Source: an uncultured Candidatus Melainabacteria bacterium | GTDB lineage: Bacteria; Cyanobacteriota; Vampirovibrionia; Gastranaerophilales; Gastranaerophilaceae | Direction of reading: 5' to 3' | DNA: 11,054 bases | NCBI GenBank assembly: GCA_934773085.1 | Contig: CAKVMU010000034.1 | Coordinates: 1-11,054, forward strand | Shown: one piece after another, positions 1-6,747 of the stretch | How positions within the stretch are numbered: the stretch's first letter is position 1 | Layout of the letters: every line of letters begins with the position of its first letter | Notes under the pieces: model-generated | The model's input: only the letters and a program-made list of their open reading frames with translations | Told to the model about the DNA's origin: nothing | The model's database searches: none | Translations under genes and position numbers: made by a program

Positions 1-189
1 ATTTTTAACCATACCGGTAACTTATTTGATAATTTACTAAAATAAATAAATAAATTATCTTAATTCATCTATGAAAATTCTGCTACTAATTCTTAAATAT
101 ATTTTTCCATTTGATTGGATTTTATTTTATTTTTAATAAACTCAACACTTTTTTCTAACATACCAATCTCCTACTACACTTACACACAC
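1..189. other. AT-rich region downstream of secA
   Basis: No convincing gene is visible here. The stretch is very AT-rich and contains a 9-bp inverted repeat, GATAATTTA at 28-36 and TAAATTATC at 51-59, around a loop of repeated AAAT units. The arms contain only one G or C pair each and no clean U-tract follows on the minus strand, so it is at best a weak terminator for secA. No other secA terminator is visible. Confidence 0.4.
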
Positions 190-2838
190 CTAATCTTGGT
201 CAAAAACTTCTACACCACCGTCATCAGATACAAACTGTATGCCGAATTTAGCACGGAATATATATCTCACGGTATTGCTTTGTATCTCAAACATCATCTT
301 ATTGAACAAGTCATAAGCTTCTTTTTTGTATTCTATTAACGGGTCTTTTTGACCATATGCACGAAGTCCAATACCTTCTTTTAACATATCAATGTTGTGT
401 AAATGGTCAATCCACTGATTATCAACAACTCTCAGAAGAACGTCTCTTTCAAGGCTTCTCATAATGTTGTTGTCCGTAAAGACTTCTTGTTTTTTAGCTT
501 CAGGGTCATATTGTTCCATAATAGAGTTATAGAATCCAATGATTTCTTCTTCGTGTTCTTTGTAGGCCTTTTGAGCGGCATCTCTTAATGATTCATAAAT
601 TCGGTTGAATCTGTAAGTCTTAATATCATCAACAGTAATATATGCCAATTGCGGAACAGTTGAATGCAGTTCTTTAATAAGAGTTTCCAAATCTTCAGGA
701 ACGTATTCTTCCGGATTCATTTCCGGAGCGATGAAGCTTTTCAGAAGTCTGTCTATTTCTTTATCAATCATAAACTTAATGTCTTCAGTTAAATTCTTAC
801 CTTCAAGAACTTTTCTTCTTTGAGCATAGAATTTTTCTCTCTGAATATTCATAACGTCGTCGTATTGAAGTACGTTTTTACGAATATCGAAATGATAAGT
901 CTCAACTTTTTTCTGAGCTGATTGAATTTGTCTTGTGATAAGAGAAGATTCAATAGCCATATCTTCGTCAACATTGAGCATGTTCATAAGATTCGTAATT
1001 TTATCGCCACCAAAAATTCTCATAAGGTTGTCTTCCAGTGACAGGAAGAATCTTGTTGAACCAGGGTCACCTTGTCTGGCTGCACGACCTCTCAGCTGGT
1101 TATCAATACGTCTGGATTCATGTCTTTCTGTTCCGATAACGTGCAAACCGCCTAATTCTACAACTTTTGCATGCTCAGCTTCGGTAACGGTTCTTGCTTC
1201 TGCAAGGGCTTTATCTTTTAGCTCTTCGTAATTTTCGCAGTCCGGAGTAATCCCTTTTTTCTCAAGTTCTTCTTTTGCCAAGTACTCAGCGTTACCGCCA
1301 AGAAGAATATCTGTACCACGACCTGCCATATTTGTAGCAATTGTAACCGCTCCGACACGTCCTGCCTGTGCAATGATGTAAGCTTCTCTTTCGTGTTGCT
1401 TAGCATTTAGCACGTTATGTTTAATTCCCCTTTTCTTGAGCAAAGAAGATATGTATTCTGATTTCTCGATGCTGATAGTACCAACAAGAACCGGTCTGCC
1501 GATTTTATTTTGGGCAATAATGTCGTCGACTACTGCATTGTATTTTGCACGTTCAGTTTTGTAAATTACGTCCGGATAGTCAACTCTGATATCGGTTCTG
1601 TTTGTAGGAATCGCAGTAACTTCAAGGTTGTAAATTTTCCCGAATTCTGCTTCTTCAGTCATTGCAGTACCGGTCATACCGGAAAGTTTCGGATAAAGTC
1701 TGAACAAGTTTTGGAAAGTAATACTTGCCAAAGTTTGAGTCTCATCTTGGATTTTAACCCCTTCTTTTGCTTCAATTGCTTGGTGTAATCCATCAGACCA
1801 ACGACGTCCCGGCATGAGACGTCCGGTGAACTCGTCAACAATCATTATTTCGCCGTCTTTTACAACGTAATCTGTATCTTTTATAAATAATTCTTTTGCC
1901 TTTAAAGCATTCAATAAATCGTGTGCATGTTGAGTGTTTATATCGAACAAATCTTTGCACCCAATGATTTCTTGAGCATGGTCAATACCTTCTTCGGTTA
2001 AAATTACGTTCTTATTTTTTTCATCGACTTCGTAATCTTTATTTTTCTCCATTTGAGGAGCTACTTTTGCCATAAGAGTATATGTGTCAGCGCTCTTTTC
2101 AACTCTTCCGCTTATGATAAGTGGAGTTCTTGCTTCGTCGATTAAAATACTGTCAACTTCATCGATAATAGCGTAGTTGTAAGGTCTTTGAACAAGCATT
2201 TCTTTGGAAGATGCCATATTATCTCTCAGGTAATCAAAGCCGAATTCGTTGTTTGTACCGTAGGTGATATCGCACGCATAAGCAGCTCTTTTTCTGTTGA
2301 ATTCTTCTGAGTCGTGTTGGTTTGATAAAATAACCCCAACGGTTAAACCTAAGAATTTATAAATTTTTCCCATCCATTCACTGTCACGTTTTGCGAGGTA
2401 ATCGTTCACAGTGACTACATGAACACCTTTTCCAGTGAGGGCATTCAGGTAAGCTGCCAAAGTTGCTACGAGGGTTTTACCTTCACCGGTTCTCATCTCT
2501 GCGATGTGTCCGTTATGAAGGAAGTATGCGCCGATAAGTTGAACGTCAAAGTGACGCATGTTTAAAACTCTTTTTCCGGCTTCCCTTACTGTGGCAAATG
2601 CTTCCGGCAAAATTTTGTCGAGAGCTTCTTTCTCTAAAATTCTGTCAGCTTTTTCATTATCAGAAGTTGGTCGTTTTGCAAGAATCGCCTTGAATTCATC
2701 AGTTTTAGCTCTCAATTCGTCATCAGAAAGCTTTTCGAATTCAGGTTCAAGAGCATTAATGTGGTCAATTATGCCCATAATACTTTTAACTTTTTTCTCA
2801 TTAGGATCCCCTAAGAGTTTTAACAACAAACTAATCAT
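190..2838 (-). CDS. secA: Protein translocase ATPase SecA
   Basis: SecA is the ATPase motor that drives unfolded preproteins through the SecYEG channel at the inner membrane. The 882-residue product is complete at the N-terminus. The Walker A motif MRTGEGKT lies at residues 115-122 and the DEAD-type Walker B DEVD at 226-229. The preprotein cross-linking domain follows (about 230-365). NBD2 carries GRGTD at 507-511 and the arginine-rich [14 protein letters not shown] segment near 581-594. A helical scaffold/wing region makes up the rest. The start is supported by a GGTGAGG Shine-Dalgarno about 5 nt upstream. The protein ends soon after the scaffold (…[14 protein letters not shown]) and lacks the Cys/His zinc-binding SEC-C tail of E. 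coli and Bacillus SecA, so SecB or ribosome contacts by that tail are not expected. The upstream promoter is unclear. Confidence 0.98.
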   Translation of the reverse strand: MISLLLKLLGDPNEKKVKSIMGIIDHINALEPEFEKLSDDELRAKTDEFKAILAKRPTSDNEKADRILEKEALDKILPEAFATVREAGKRVLNMRHFDVQLIGAYFLHNGHIAEMRTGEGKTLVATLAAYLNALTGKGVHVVTVNDYLAKRDSEWMGKIYKFLGLTVGVILSNQHDSEEFNRKRAAYACDITYGTNNEFGFDYLRDNMASSKEMLVQRPYNYAIIDEVDSILIDEARTPLIISGRVEKSADTYTLMAKVAPQMEKNKDYEVDEKNKNVILTEEGIDHAQEIIGCKDLFDINTQHAHDLLNALKAKELFIKDTDYVVKDGEIMIVDEFTGRLMPGRRWSDGLHQAIEAKEGVKIQDETQTLASITFQNLFRLYPKLSGMTGTAMTEEAEFGKIYNLEVTAIPTNRTDIRVDYPDVIYKTERAKYNAVVDDIIAQNKIGRPVLVGTISIEKSEYISSLLKKRGIKHNVLNAKQHEREAYIIAQAGRVGAVTIATNMAGRGTDILLGGNAEYLAKEELEKKGITPDCENYEELKDKALAEARTVTEAEHAKVVELGGLHVIGTERHESRRIDNQLRGRAARQGDPGSTRFFLSLEDNLMRIFGGDKITNLMNMLNVDEDMAIESSLITRQIQSAQKKVETYHFDIRKNVLQYDDVMNIQREKFYAQRRKVLEGKNLTEDIKFMIDKEIDRLLKSFIAPEMNPEEYVPEDLETLIKELHSTVPQLAYITVDDIKTYRFNRIYESLRDAAQKAYKEHEEEIIGFYNSIMEQYDPEAKKQEVFTDNNIMRSLERDVLLRVVDNQWIDHLHNIDMLKEGIGLRAYGQKDPLIEYKKEAYDLFNKMMFEIQSNTVRYIFRAKFGIQFVSDDGGVEVFDQD

Positions 2839-2940
2839 AAATACCTCACCAATTAAGTATATGTTAGCATAAACATTTCAAAAATATGCTGTTTGTCGAA
2901 ATAATTACCTACCAAGGCAATTTTTTGATAGAAAAGCTGC

Positions 2941-2979
2941 AAAAAAAAGACTTCAGAATTATTAAGAAGTCTTTTTTTT
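2941..2979 (-). terminator. Perfect bidirectional-looking Rho-independent terminator
   Basis: A perfect 14-bp inverted repeat, A8-GACTTC at 2941-2954 and GAAGTC-T8 at 2966-2979, encloses an 11-nt loop. Runs of A and T flank the stem, so it could work on either strand. On the minus strand it begins 7 nt after the stop of the truncated reading frame at 2987-3184. No plus-strand gene ends here. I therefore infer that it terminated that minus-strand gene and now insulates secA from upstream transcription. Confidence 0.85.
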
Positions 2980-2986
2980 GTACATG

Positions 2987-3184
2987 TTATTCAACAACGG
3001 GTCTGAAATCTTTTGTCGGAAGGTTTTTTGCAAAGTCATCCCAGTTGCTTGTTACAAGCGGATTGTTCTCGCCACTGGCGGATGAAGAACCTTTTGTGCT
3101 GCCATCTCTCCGCCATTCTTGTGGAATTCCACCTGTAGAGTCGTCTCTGCAACTGTTCGAGTGTGGAACAAATCCACGACGGAG
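2987..3184 (-). pseudogene. Possible 3' remnant of an unidentified gene
   Basis: This is a 65-codon open stretch with no ATG, GTG or TTG in frame and a TAA immediately upstream. It therefore looks like the 5'-truncated end of a gene. The predicted tail has a basic GGIPQEWRRDG segment, a Ser/Gly-rich linker, then a hydrophilic end (NWDDFAKNLPTKDFRPVVE). The stop is followed at once by a strong terminator, which supports a genuine gene end. Against this, the other two minus-strand frames are also largely open here, and the segment is more GC-rich than its surroundings. It could instead be a non-coding or repeat element. It contains the 12-bp palindrome GTGGAATTCCAC at 3121-3132. I do not recognise a family. 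Confidence 0.35.
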
Positions 3185-3209
3185 TTAGAGAGTGGTAGTT
3201 CCCCCGAAT

Positions 3210-3301
3210 TTGTAAATTTTTATTAAAAACTGTAACGATTCTTGTAAAGAAGTGTTACTAAATTGTAAACATGTGGAATTAAGAGTGTATACGGATATAA
3301 T
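3210..3301 (+). promoter_or_regulatory. Candidate flagellin control region
   Basis: The heptamer TTGTAAA occurs three times, at 3210, 3242 and 3263. The spacings are 32 and 21 bp, close to three and two helical turns. An imperfect inverted repeat (GTAAC at 3232-3236 with GTTAC at 3254-3258, plus TTCTT/AAGAA inside) overlaps the second copy. A perfect -10-like TATAAT lies at 3296-3301, but the matching -35 is poor. I could not find a flagellar sigma-28 type promoter (TAAA … GCCGATAA). The transcription start is therefore uncertain, and the heptamers could be regulator sites or chance in AT-rich DNA. Confidence 0.35.
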
Positions 3302-3339
3302 TAAAAAATGATATGTTAGAGCAGAGTAGGCAATTAAAT

Positions 3340-3471
3340 ATGTATAGAGAGAGCTTAACCCCTGATATCACTGCGTTTTGCGGGGGGGGGGGCTTAATCT
3401 ATATGCCCGTTTTTGTTCAGATTGCAGGCTTAATGTCCTCCGATGAGAGGGGAATGATAGGAGGACTGTAG
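3340..3471 (+). CDS. Possible 43-aa leader ORF before flagellin
   Basis: An ATG at 3340 opens a 43-codon frame that reads through the poly-G tract as four glycines (TAFCGGGGLIYMPVF) and ends at TAG 3469-3471. That is one base before the flagellin ATG (TAGCATG). Such spacing would allow translating ribosomes to reinitiate at the flagellin. The frame stays open only with the present 11 G residues or a change of three. The ATG has no good Shine-Dalgarno (only AGTAGG about 12 nt away) and the product resembles no family I know. It may be a regulatory leader rather than a functional protein, or chance. Confidence 0.3.
   Translation: MYRESLTPDITAFCGGGGLIYMPVFVQIAGLMSSDERGMIGGL
3382..3392 (+). repeat. 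11-G homopolymer in flagellin leader
   Basis: Eleven consecutive G residues lie 80 bp upstream of the flagellin start in otherwise AT-rich DNA. Long poly-G tracts are classical slipped-strand contingency loci, for example in Campylobacter surface and flagellar genes. Here a length change would alter the leader reading frame. It could also change a leader hairpin in which CCCC (3360s) faces the G-run, flanked by TTAA on both sides. The exact length in this read could also carry homopolymer error. Confidence 0.9.
3459..3464 (+). promoter_or_regulatory. Strong ribosome binding site of flagellin
   Basis: AGGAGG lies 8 nt upstream of the ATG at 3473 and fixes the flagellin start. It is the strongest Shine-Dalgarno in the window, in line with a highly expressed structural protein. 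It also lies inside the end of the possible leader ORF. Confidence 0.85.
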
Positions 3472-3472
3472 C

Positions 3473-5287
3473 ATGAGCCTGACTATCAAAACAAATATTG
3501 CCTCGCTTATAGCCCAAGGCAGTCTTGCAAACTCTACCAACAAACTCAATCAAGCGATTGAGAGAATGACTACGGGTTTAAAAATCAACCATGCAAGCGA
3601 CAACGCTGCAAATTACAGTATTGCCACAAACATGACTACCAAAATTAACGCATATCAGATTGCGGAAGAGAATGTCAGTATGGGATTAGAGATGATTACG
3701 ACTGCATCAGATTCTCTCTCTTTGATGTCAGATATGACGTCACGCTTGAGGGCATTGGCTACACAAGCTCATAACGGAACTTATGGTATCAAATCCCTTA
3801 ATGCGCTTAATACTGAGGCGCAAGCTATTATAACGGAACTTTACCGTGTGCGTGAGACAGCTTCATATAACGGTATCAAGCTTTTTAACGATTTTAATTC
3901 TACTGCGCCTACGGCGGCTAATGGTACAAAATTAGTACCTAATGAAAAAGGCTTTTTGAAAAAAATCGTAGAGCGTGATACTAGCACTATGGATAGGTTA
4001 GAGGATGTTGATGCAACTACGAAAATCACTGGCGGTACTTATTCTATATCAACAGAAGAAGGCTTCGTAAAACTTGCGCAGATGCTGAATTCCAATAAAA
4101 TTTCAGGGGCATGCGAGTTCGTTTTGGCTGCGGATATTGATATAAGCAAATTTTGCAAATCTAATCTTAACGCAAAAGGCGAAGGCGGTTGGGTTCCGAT
4201 ATTCCAGGGTAAAGGATGTACTCTTGATGGCAATGGTCATACTATATCAGGTTTGTATATAAACAGACCTAATAGTAATAATCAGGGGCTTTTTGGATTT
4301 CAAGTAGATATGTCGGTTAAAAATTTGGGGCTGATTAATCCGCATGTGACTGGGCAAACTTATGTAGGAGCCTTGAGAAGTGCAGCTTATTACAAAACCC
4401 CAGACAATTGCTACGTAGAGGGCGGTTCTGTAACTGGGGTTTCTGACGTTGGAGGTCTTGTCGGTTTTTTAAATTACTGCGATGCAACTTATTGTTATAC
4501 AACTTGTAATGTCACAGGCGAATCCTATGTTGGTGGTATATCAGGACAGGGAGGTAGTGTAACAAATAGTTATTCTTCTGGCGATATTTCTGGAACGAGT
4601 TCCGTTGGTGGTATATCAGGTCAGGGAGGTAGTGTAACAAATAGTTATTCTTCTGGCGATATTTCTGGAACGAGTTCCGTTGGTGGAATAACGGGTGATA
4701 CAAATGGCTCACGGTTGACGAATTGTGCCGTGTACGGTACAGTTAATGGTTCAACTGCGACTGGTATTTTTGTCGGGAATTTAAGAAGCTCGTCATTCAG
4801 TATAACTGATTCCAGTTACAACACAAATGTCAACACTATGCTAAAAATGATAGGCACAGGAGTAGAGCCTGTTTTAAAAAATGTATCGGGTGTAAATTTT
4901 GGTGCCAAAGTGAATTTGCAAGTCGGGATAGATTCGTCTGAAAACAGTAATGTCAAATTTGAGGCGTGGTTTGCTCTTGACGGGTTGAGCAGGCTGCAAA
5001 AAACGCATTTGGAAAATGATGATGTATTTGATTTGATTGACGGTATAATGTCTCAAATAACTAAGAAACAGACTGAATATGGCGCTGTGCAAAACAGGCT
5101 GGAAAGCGCATTAGATGAGATTTCGACACAGTATGAGAATTTAGTTTCTTCACGTTCAACTCTTCGTGATGCTGATATTGCAGATGTTTCAAGTGAATAT
5201 ATCAACATGCAGATTTTGCAAAATGCATCTGCAACGTTAATGTCGACTGCTAACCAAACCCCTGCGCTAGCGTTGCAGTTGTTGTAA
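3473..5287 (+). CDS. fliC: Flagellin with a GLUG-like repeat insert
   Basis: This is the filament subunit of the bacterial flagellum, exported by the flagellar type III system. Residues 1-140 form the N-terminal D0/D1 region (SLTIKTNIASL…, ASDNAANYSIA…, TSRLRALATQAHNGTYG, ETASYNGIKLF). Residues about 475-604 form the C-terminal D1/D0 region (LQVGIDSSENS, STLRDADIADVSSEYI, NASATLMSTANQ) and end in LQLL. Between them, about 185-455 is not ordinary flagellin. It reads as a beta-solenoid-like domain with repeated VGGLVG / VGGISG motifs similar to the GLUG repeat of bacterial adhesins, preceded by the FVLAADIDIS and GNGHTISGLYI segments typical of that fold. All eight cysteines lie in this insert. 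At 604 residues it is longer than a minimal flagellin (about 270-300) and similar in size to long enteric ones. No other flagellar gene is adjacent. No clear terminator follows. Confidence 0.95.
   Translation: MSLTIKTNIASLIAQGSLANSTNKLNQAIERMTTGLKINHASDNAANYSIATNMTTKINAYQIAEENVSMGLEMITTASDSLSLMSDMTSRLRALATQAHNGTYGIKSLNALNTEAQAIITELYRVRETASYNGIKLFNDFNSTAPTAANGTKLVPNEKGFLKKIVERDTSTMDRLEDVDATTKITGGTYSISTEEGFVKLAQMLNSNKISGACEFVLAADIDISKFCKSNLNAKGEGGWVPIFQGKGCTLDGNGHTISGLYINRPNSNNQGLFGFQVDMSVKNLGLINPHVTGQTYVGALRSAAYYKTPDNCYVEGGSVTGVSDVGGLVGFLNYCDATYCYTTCNVTGESYVGGISGQGGSVTNSYSSGDISGTSSVGGISGQGGSVTNSYSSGDISGTSSVGGITGDTNGSRLTNCAVYGTVNGSTATGIFVGNLRSSSFSITDSSYNTNVNTMLKMIGTGVEPVLKNVSGVNFGAKVNLQVGIDSSENSNVKFEAWFALDGLSRLQKTHLENDDVFDLIDGIMSQITKKQTEYGAVQNRLESALDEISTQYENLVSSRSTLRDADIADVSSEYINMQILQNASATLMSTANQTPALALQLL
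4529..4678 (+). repeat. 75-bp tandem repeat inside flagellin
   Basis: Two head-to-tail 75-bp units (4529-4603 and 4604-4678) differ at a single position, A4546 versus T4621. The change is silent in a glycine codon. Each unit encodes 25 residues beginning VGGISGQGGSVTNSYSS (residues 353-377 and 378-402). A third partial unit starts at 4679 and diverges after 8 bases. Near identity at silent sites points to recent duplication or gene conversion, and whole-unit gain or loss would keep the frame. Confidence 0.97.
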
Positions 5288-5443
5288 TTAGTCCTCGCTC
5301 CTGCTAGAAGAGGGTAATGTTGTCGTTCTGAATTCAATTTACCCCTTTCAGCCTTTCAACTGTTCAACTCTTCAACTCTTCAACTAAAATGCGCAAAGCT
5401 AGTAGTTTTCATCCACCGACCCAATATATTTACCCCTTACCCC
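5288..5443. other. Intergenic region after flagellin with 8-bp repeats
   Basis: The region holds four consecutive 8-mers of the form TTCAACTN at 5355-5386. It also holds a segment TTGTCGTTCTGAATTC around 5318 that resembles part of the palindromic element near 8708 (TTGTCGTCCTGAATTT). No gene and no clear U-tract terminator were found for either of the convergent neighbours. On the minus strand, just past the DciA-like stop, there are G-runs of 5, 4 and 3. Confidence 0.5.
5355..5386 (+). repeat. 8-bp tandem repeat TTCAACTN x4
   Basis: Units TTCAACTG, TTCAACTC, TTCAACTC and TTCAACTA run without interruption, with a weaker copy just before. The repeat lies between convergent genes, so a coding role is unlikely. 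Confidence 0.85.
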
Positions 5444-5764
5444 CTACCATTTTTTAGGGTCGAATTTCATGTCATTTAGCCGCATTTTCATACTTTTAGC
5501 GTAAGGTTCAAATTTTTGCATAAGCATTATTTTTCTTAAGGATAATTCTTGAGCTACGACTGGGGTTTCGCAGGCTATGACCATAACTCCGCCAGGGAGC
5601 ATGCTAAACGGTTTTGATTTCTTTTTAAACTTTTCCGGCAAAATATTGTCCCAGAAATTATAAAGATTTGTTCTGGTAATGGCTTTTTTTATCTGCGGAT
5701 TGTCCATCATTGCGCTGATGACGGAATCCACTCCTTCAAAATCTGTATAGAGAACCTTCCCCAT
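5444..5764 (-). CDS. dciA: DUF721 / DciA-like protein
   Basis: This 106-residue protein fits the DUF721 family, whose characterised member DciA binds and loads the replicative helicase DnaB in bacteria that lack DnaC or DnaI. Visible family features are the early aromatic 'LYNFWDNILPEKF' segment (about residues 34-46). These are followed by a strand pair ending 'GGVMVIACETPVVAQEL' (about 58-74), then a helix KIMLMQKFEPYAKSM and a final strand ending in KFDPKKW. This is the small KH-like domain alone, without the long disordered tail of many proteobacterial DciA proteins. It is divergent from nrnA, with 35 bp between the start codons. The Shine-Dalgarno is weak (AAAAGAAA). The family call is good, but a helicase-loading role is inferred from the family. 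Confidence 0.72.
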   Translation of the reverse strand: MGKVLYTDFEGVDSVISAMMDNPQIKKAITRTNLYNFWDNILPEKFKKKSKPFSMLPGGVMVIACETPVVAQELSLRKIMLMQKFEPYAKSMKMRLNDMKFDPKKW

Positions 5765-5799
5765 TTTCTTTTAAAAACCCTTTATGATATTATGATGCC
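5765..5799. promoter_or_regulatory. 35-bp divergent dciA-nrnA promoter region
   Basis: Two start codons face away from each other across 35 bp. Toward nrnA, TATGAT (5783-5788) and TATTAT (5788-5793) could be -10 elements. Either would place the start of transcription within a few bases of the nrnA ATG, and there is no Shine-Dalgarno, so a leaderless or nearly leaderless mRNA is plausible. Toward dciA the same AT-rich core reads CATAAT / TAATAT. No good -35 was found in either direction. Confidence 0.4.
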
Positions 5800-6747
5800 A
5801 TGGAATTTAATTTAGATGATATCATAAAGAAGTCGAAAAAGATACTATTATTAAGCCATGTAAACCCTGACGGAGACACTCTTGGGTCTATGTGTACGAT
5901 GTATTCAATGATTTATAATCGCTTCAAAATCAAAGCGGATATGAATGTTGTTTCAAACATTCCTTATAATTACAAATTTTTACCAAATGTTAATCTTGCG
6001 CAAAGATATTTTGATCAATCACTGGTATATGATTTGGTTATAACGCTTGATGTTGCGGCTTTGGATAGAGTAAGGGATTCTAAAATCTTTTTTGATAAAG
6101 CAAAAGTTACAGTCAATATTGACCATCACAAAACTAATCCAAAATTTGGTGATTATCAGCTTATTGAACCGGATTCAAGTTCAACCGGAGAGGTTTTGTA
6201 TAACTATTTCAAAAAGAACGATTGGAAAATCGACAAAGATTCTGCGGTTTGTTTGTATACTGCTATTATGACAGATACCGGAAACTTTAGGTTCGAAAAT
6301 ACATCTTCTAATGTTTTTCGTGCGGTTGCAGATTTGGTTGATTCAGGTGCCAATCCGAATCTTTTGTACAAATACTGTTATGAAACAAAAACTAAAAATT
6401 TAGTGCTGTTTCAGAATTATTGTGTAAATAAAGCGGAGTTTTTGAAAGATAATAAAATCGCTTATACTACGGTTTACAAGAAAGATTTGGAAAAATTTTC
6501 CGCAGGAGATGATTATACAGATGGAATTGCTGAAACATTGAGAGCGATTGATTCTACAGAAGTGTCGTTTGTTGTAAAAGAAGTGGATTCAAAAACAACA
6601 AAGGTTTCAATGCGCTCAAAACATGTTGATGTCGCACAGATTTGTTCTGTATTTGGCGGAGGCGGACATACTTTTGCTGCAGGTTGCACAATAAAGGCTT
6701 CTGTTAAGGATTCCGTTGCAAAATTGTTGAGAGAGATTAATTTATAA
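5800..6747 (+). CDS. nrnA: DHH-family phosphoesterase, NrnA-like
   Basis: This is a bifunctional oligoribonuclease / pAp-phosphatase type enzyme. In characterised relatives it removes nucleotides from 2-5 nt RNAs and dephosphorylates 3'-phosphoadenosine 5'-phosphate in the cytoplasm, using manganese. The 315-residue protein has the usual length and both domains. The DHH domain has the metal ligands in SHVNPDGDTLGS (H20, D24, D26), D84 in ITLDVAALDR, and IDHHKT (D108-H110). Further motifs are DSSSTGEV (126-132) and TDTGNFRF (159-165). The DHHA1 domain ends with VFGGGGHTFAAGC (H290), the substrate-binding loop. All key residues are present. It overlaps yihY by one base, indicating an operon and probable translational coupling. 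The ATG has no Shine-Dalgarno. Confidence 0.93.
   Translation: MEFNLDDIIKKSKKILLLSHVNPDGDTLGSMCTMYSMIYNRFKIKADMNVVSNIPYNYKFLPNVNLAQRYFDQSLVYDLVITLDVAALDRVRDSKIFFDKAKVTVNIDHHKTNPKFGDYQLIEPDSSSTGEVLYNYFKKNDWKIDKDSAVCLYTAIMTDTGNFRFENTSSNVFRAVADLVDSGANPNLLYKYCYETKTKNLVLFQNYCVNKAEFLKDNKIAYTTVYKKDLEKFSAGDDYTDGIAETLRAIDSTEVSFVVKEVDSKTTKVSMRSKHVDVAQICSVFGGGGHTFAAGCTIKASVKDSVAKLLREINL

Noticed and set aside
115..339. Plus-strand 74-codon ORF at the left end
   Set aside because: It overlaps the C-terminal end of secA in antisense, is low-complexity and AT-rich, and has no ribosome site.
2886..3188. Plus-strand 100-codon ORF across the secA-flagellin intergenic region
   Set aside because: It runs through the terminator hairpin, has no ribosome site, and its composition is implausible. 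The minus-strand frame with a stop next to the terminator explains the segment better.
3340..3472. Cyclic di-GMP riboswitch in the flagellin leader
   Set aside because: Such riboswitches often precede motility genes, but I could not find the conserved GEMM core or tetraloop/receptor sequences here.
4529..4678. CRISPR array
   Set aside because: The direct repeats are contiguous, lack spacers and lie in frame within the flagellin gene.
4512..4712. Minus-strand ORF with a repeated YHQRNSFQKYRQKNNYLL sequence
   Set aside because: It is the antisense shadow of the 75-bp tandem repeat in the flagellin.
5400..5446. G-quadruplex after the DciA-like gene
   Set aside because: The minus strand has G-runs of 5, 4 and 3 but no close fourth run of three or more, so the evidence is too weak.
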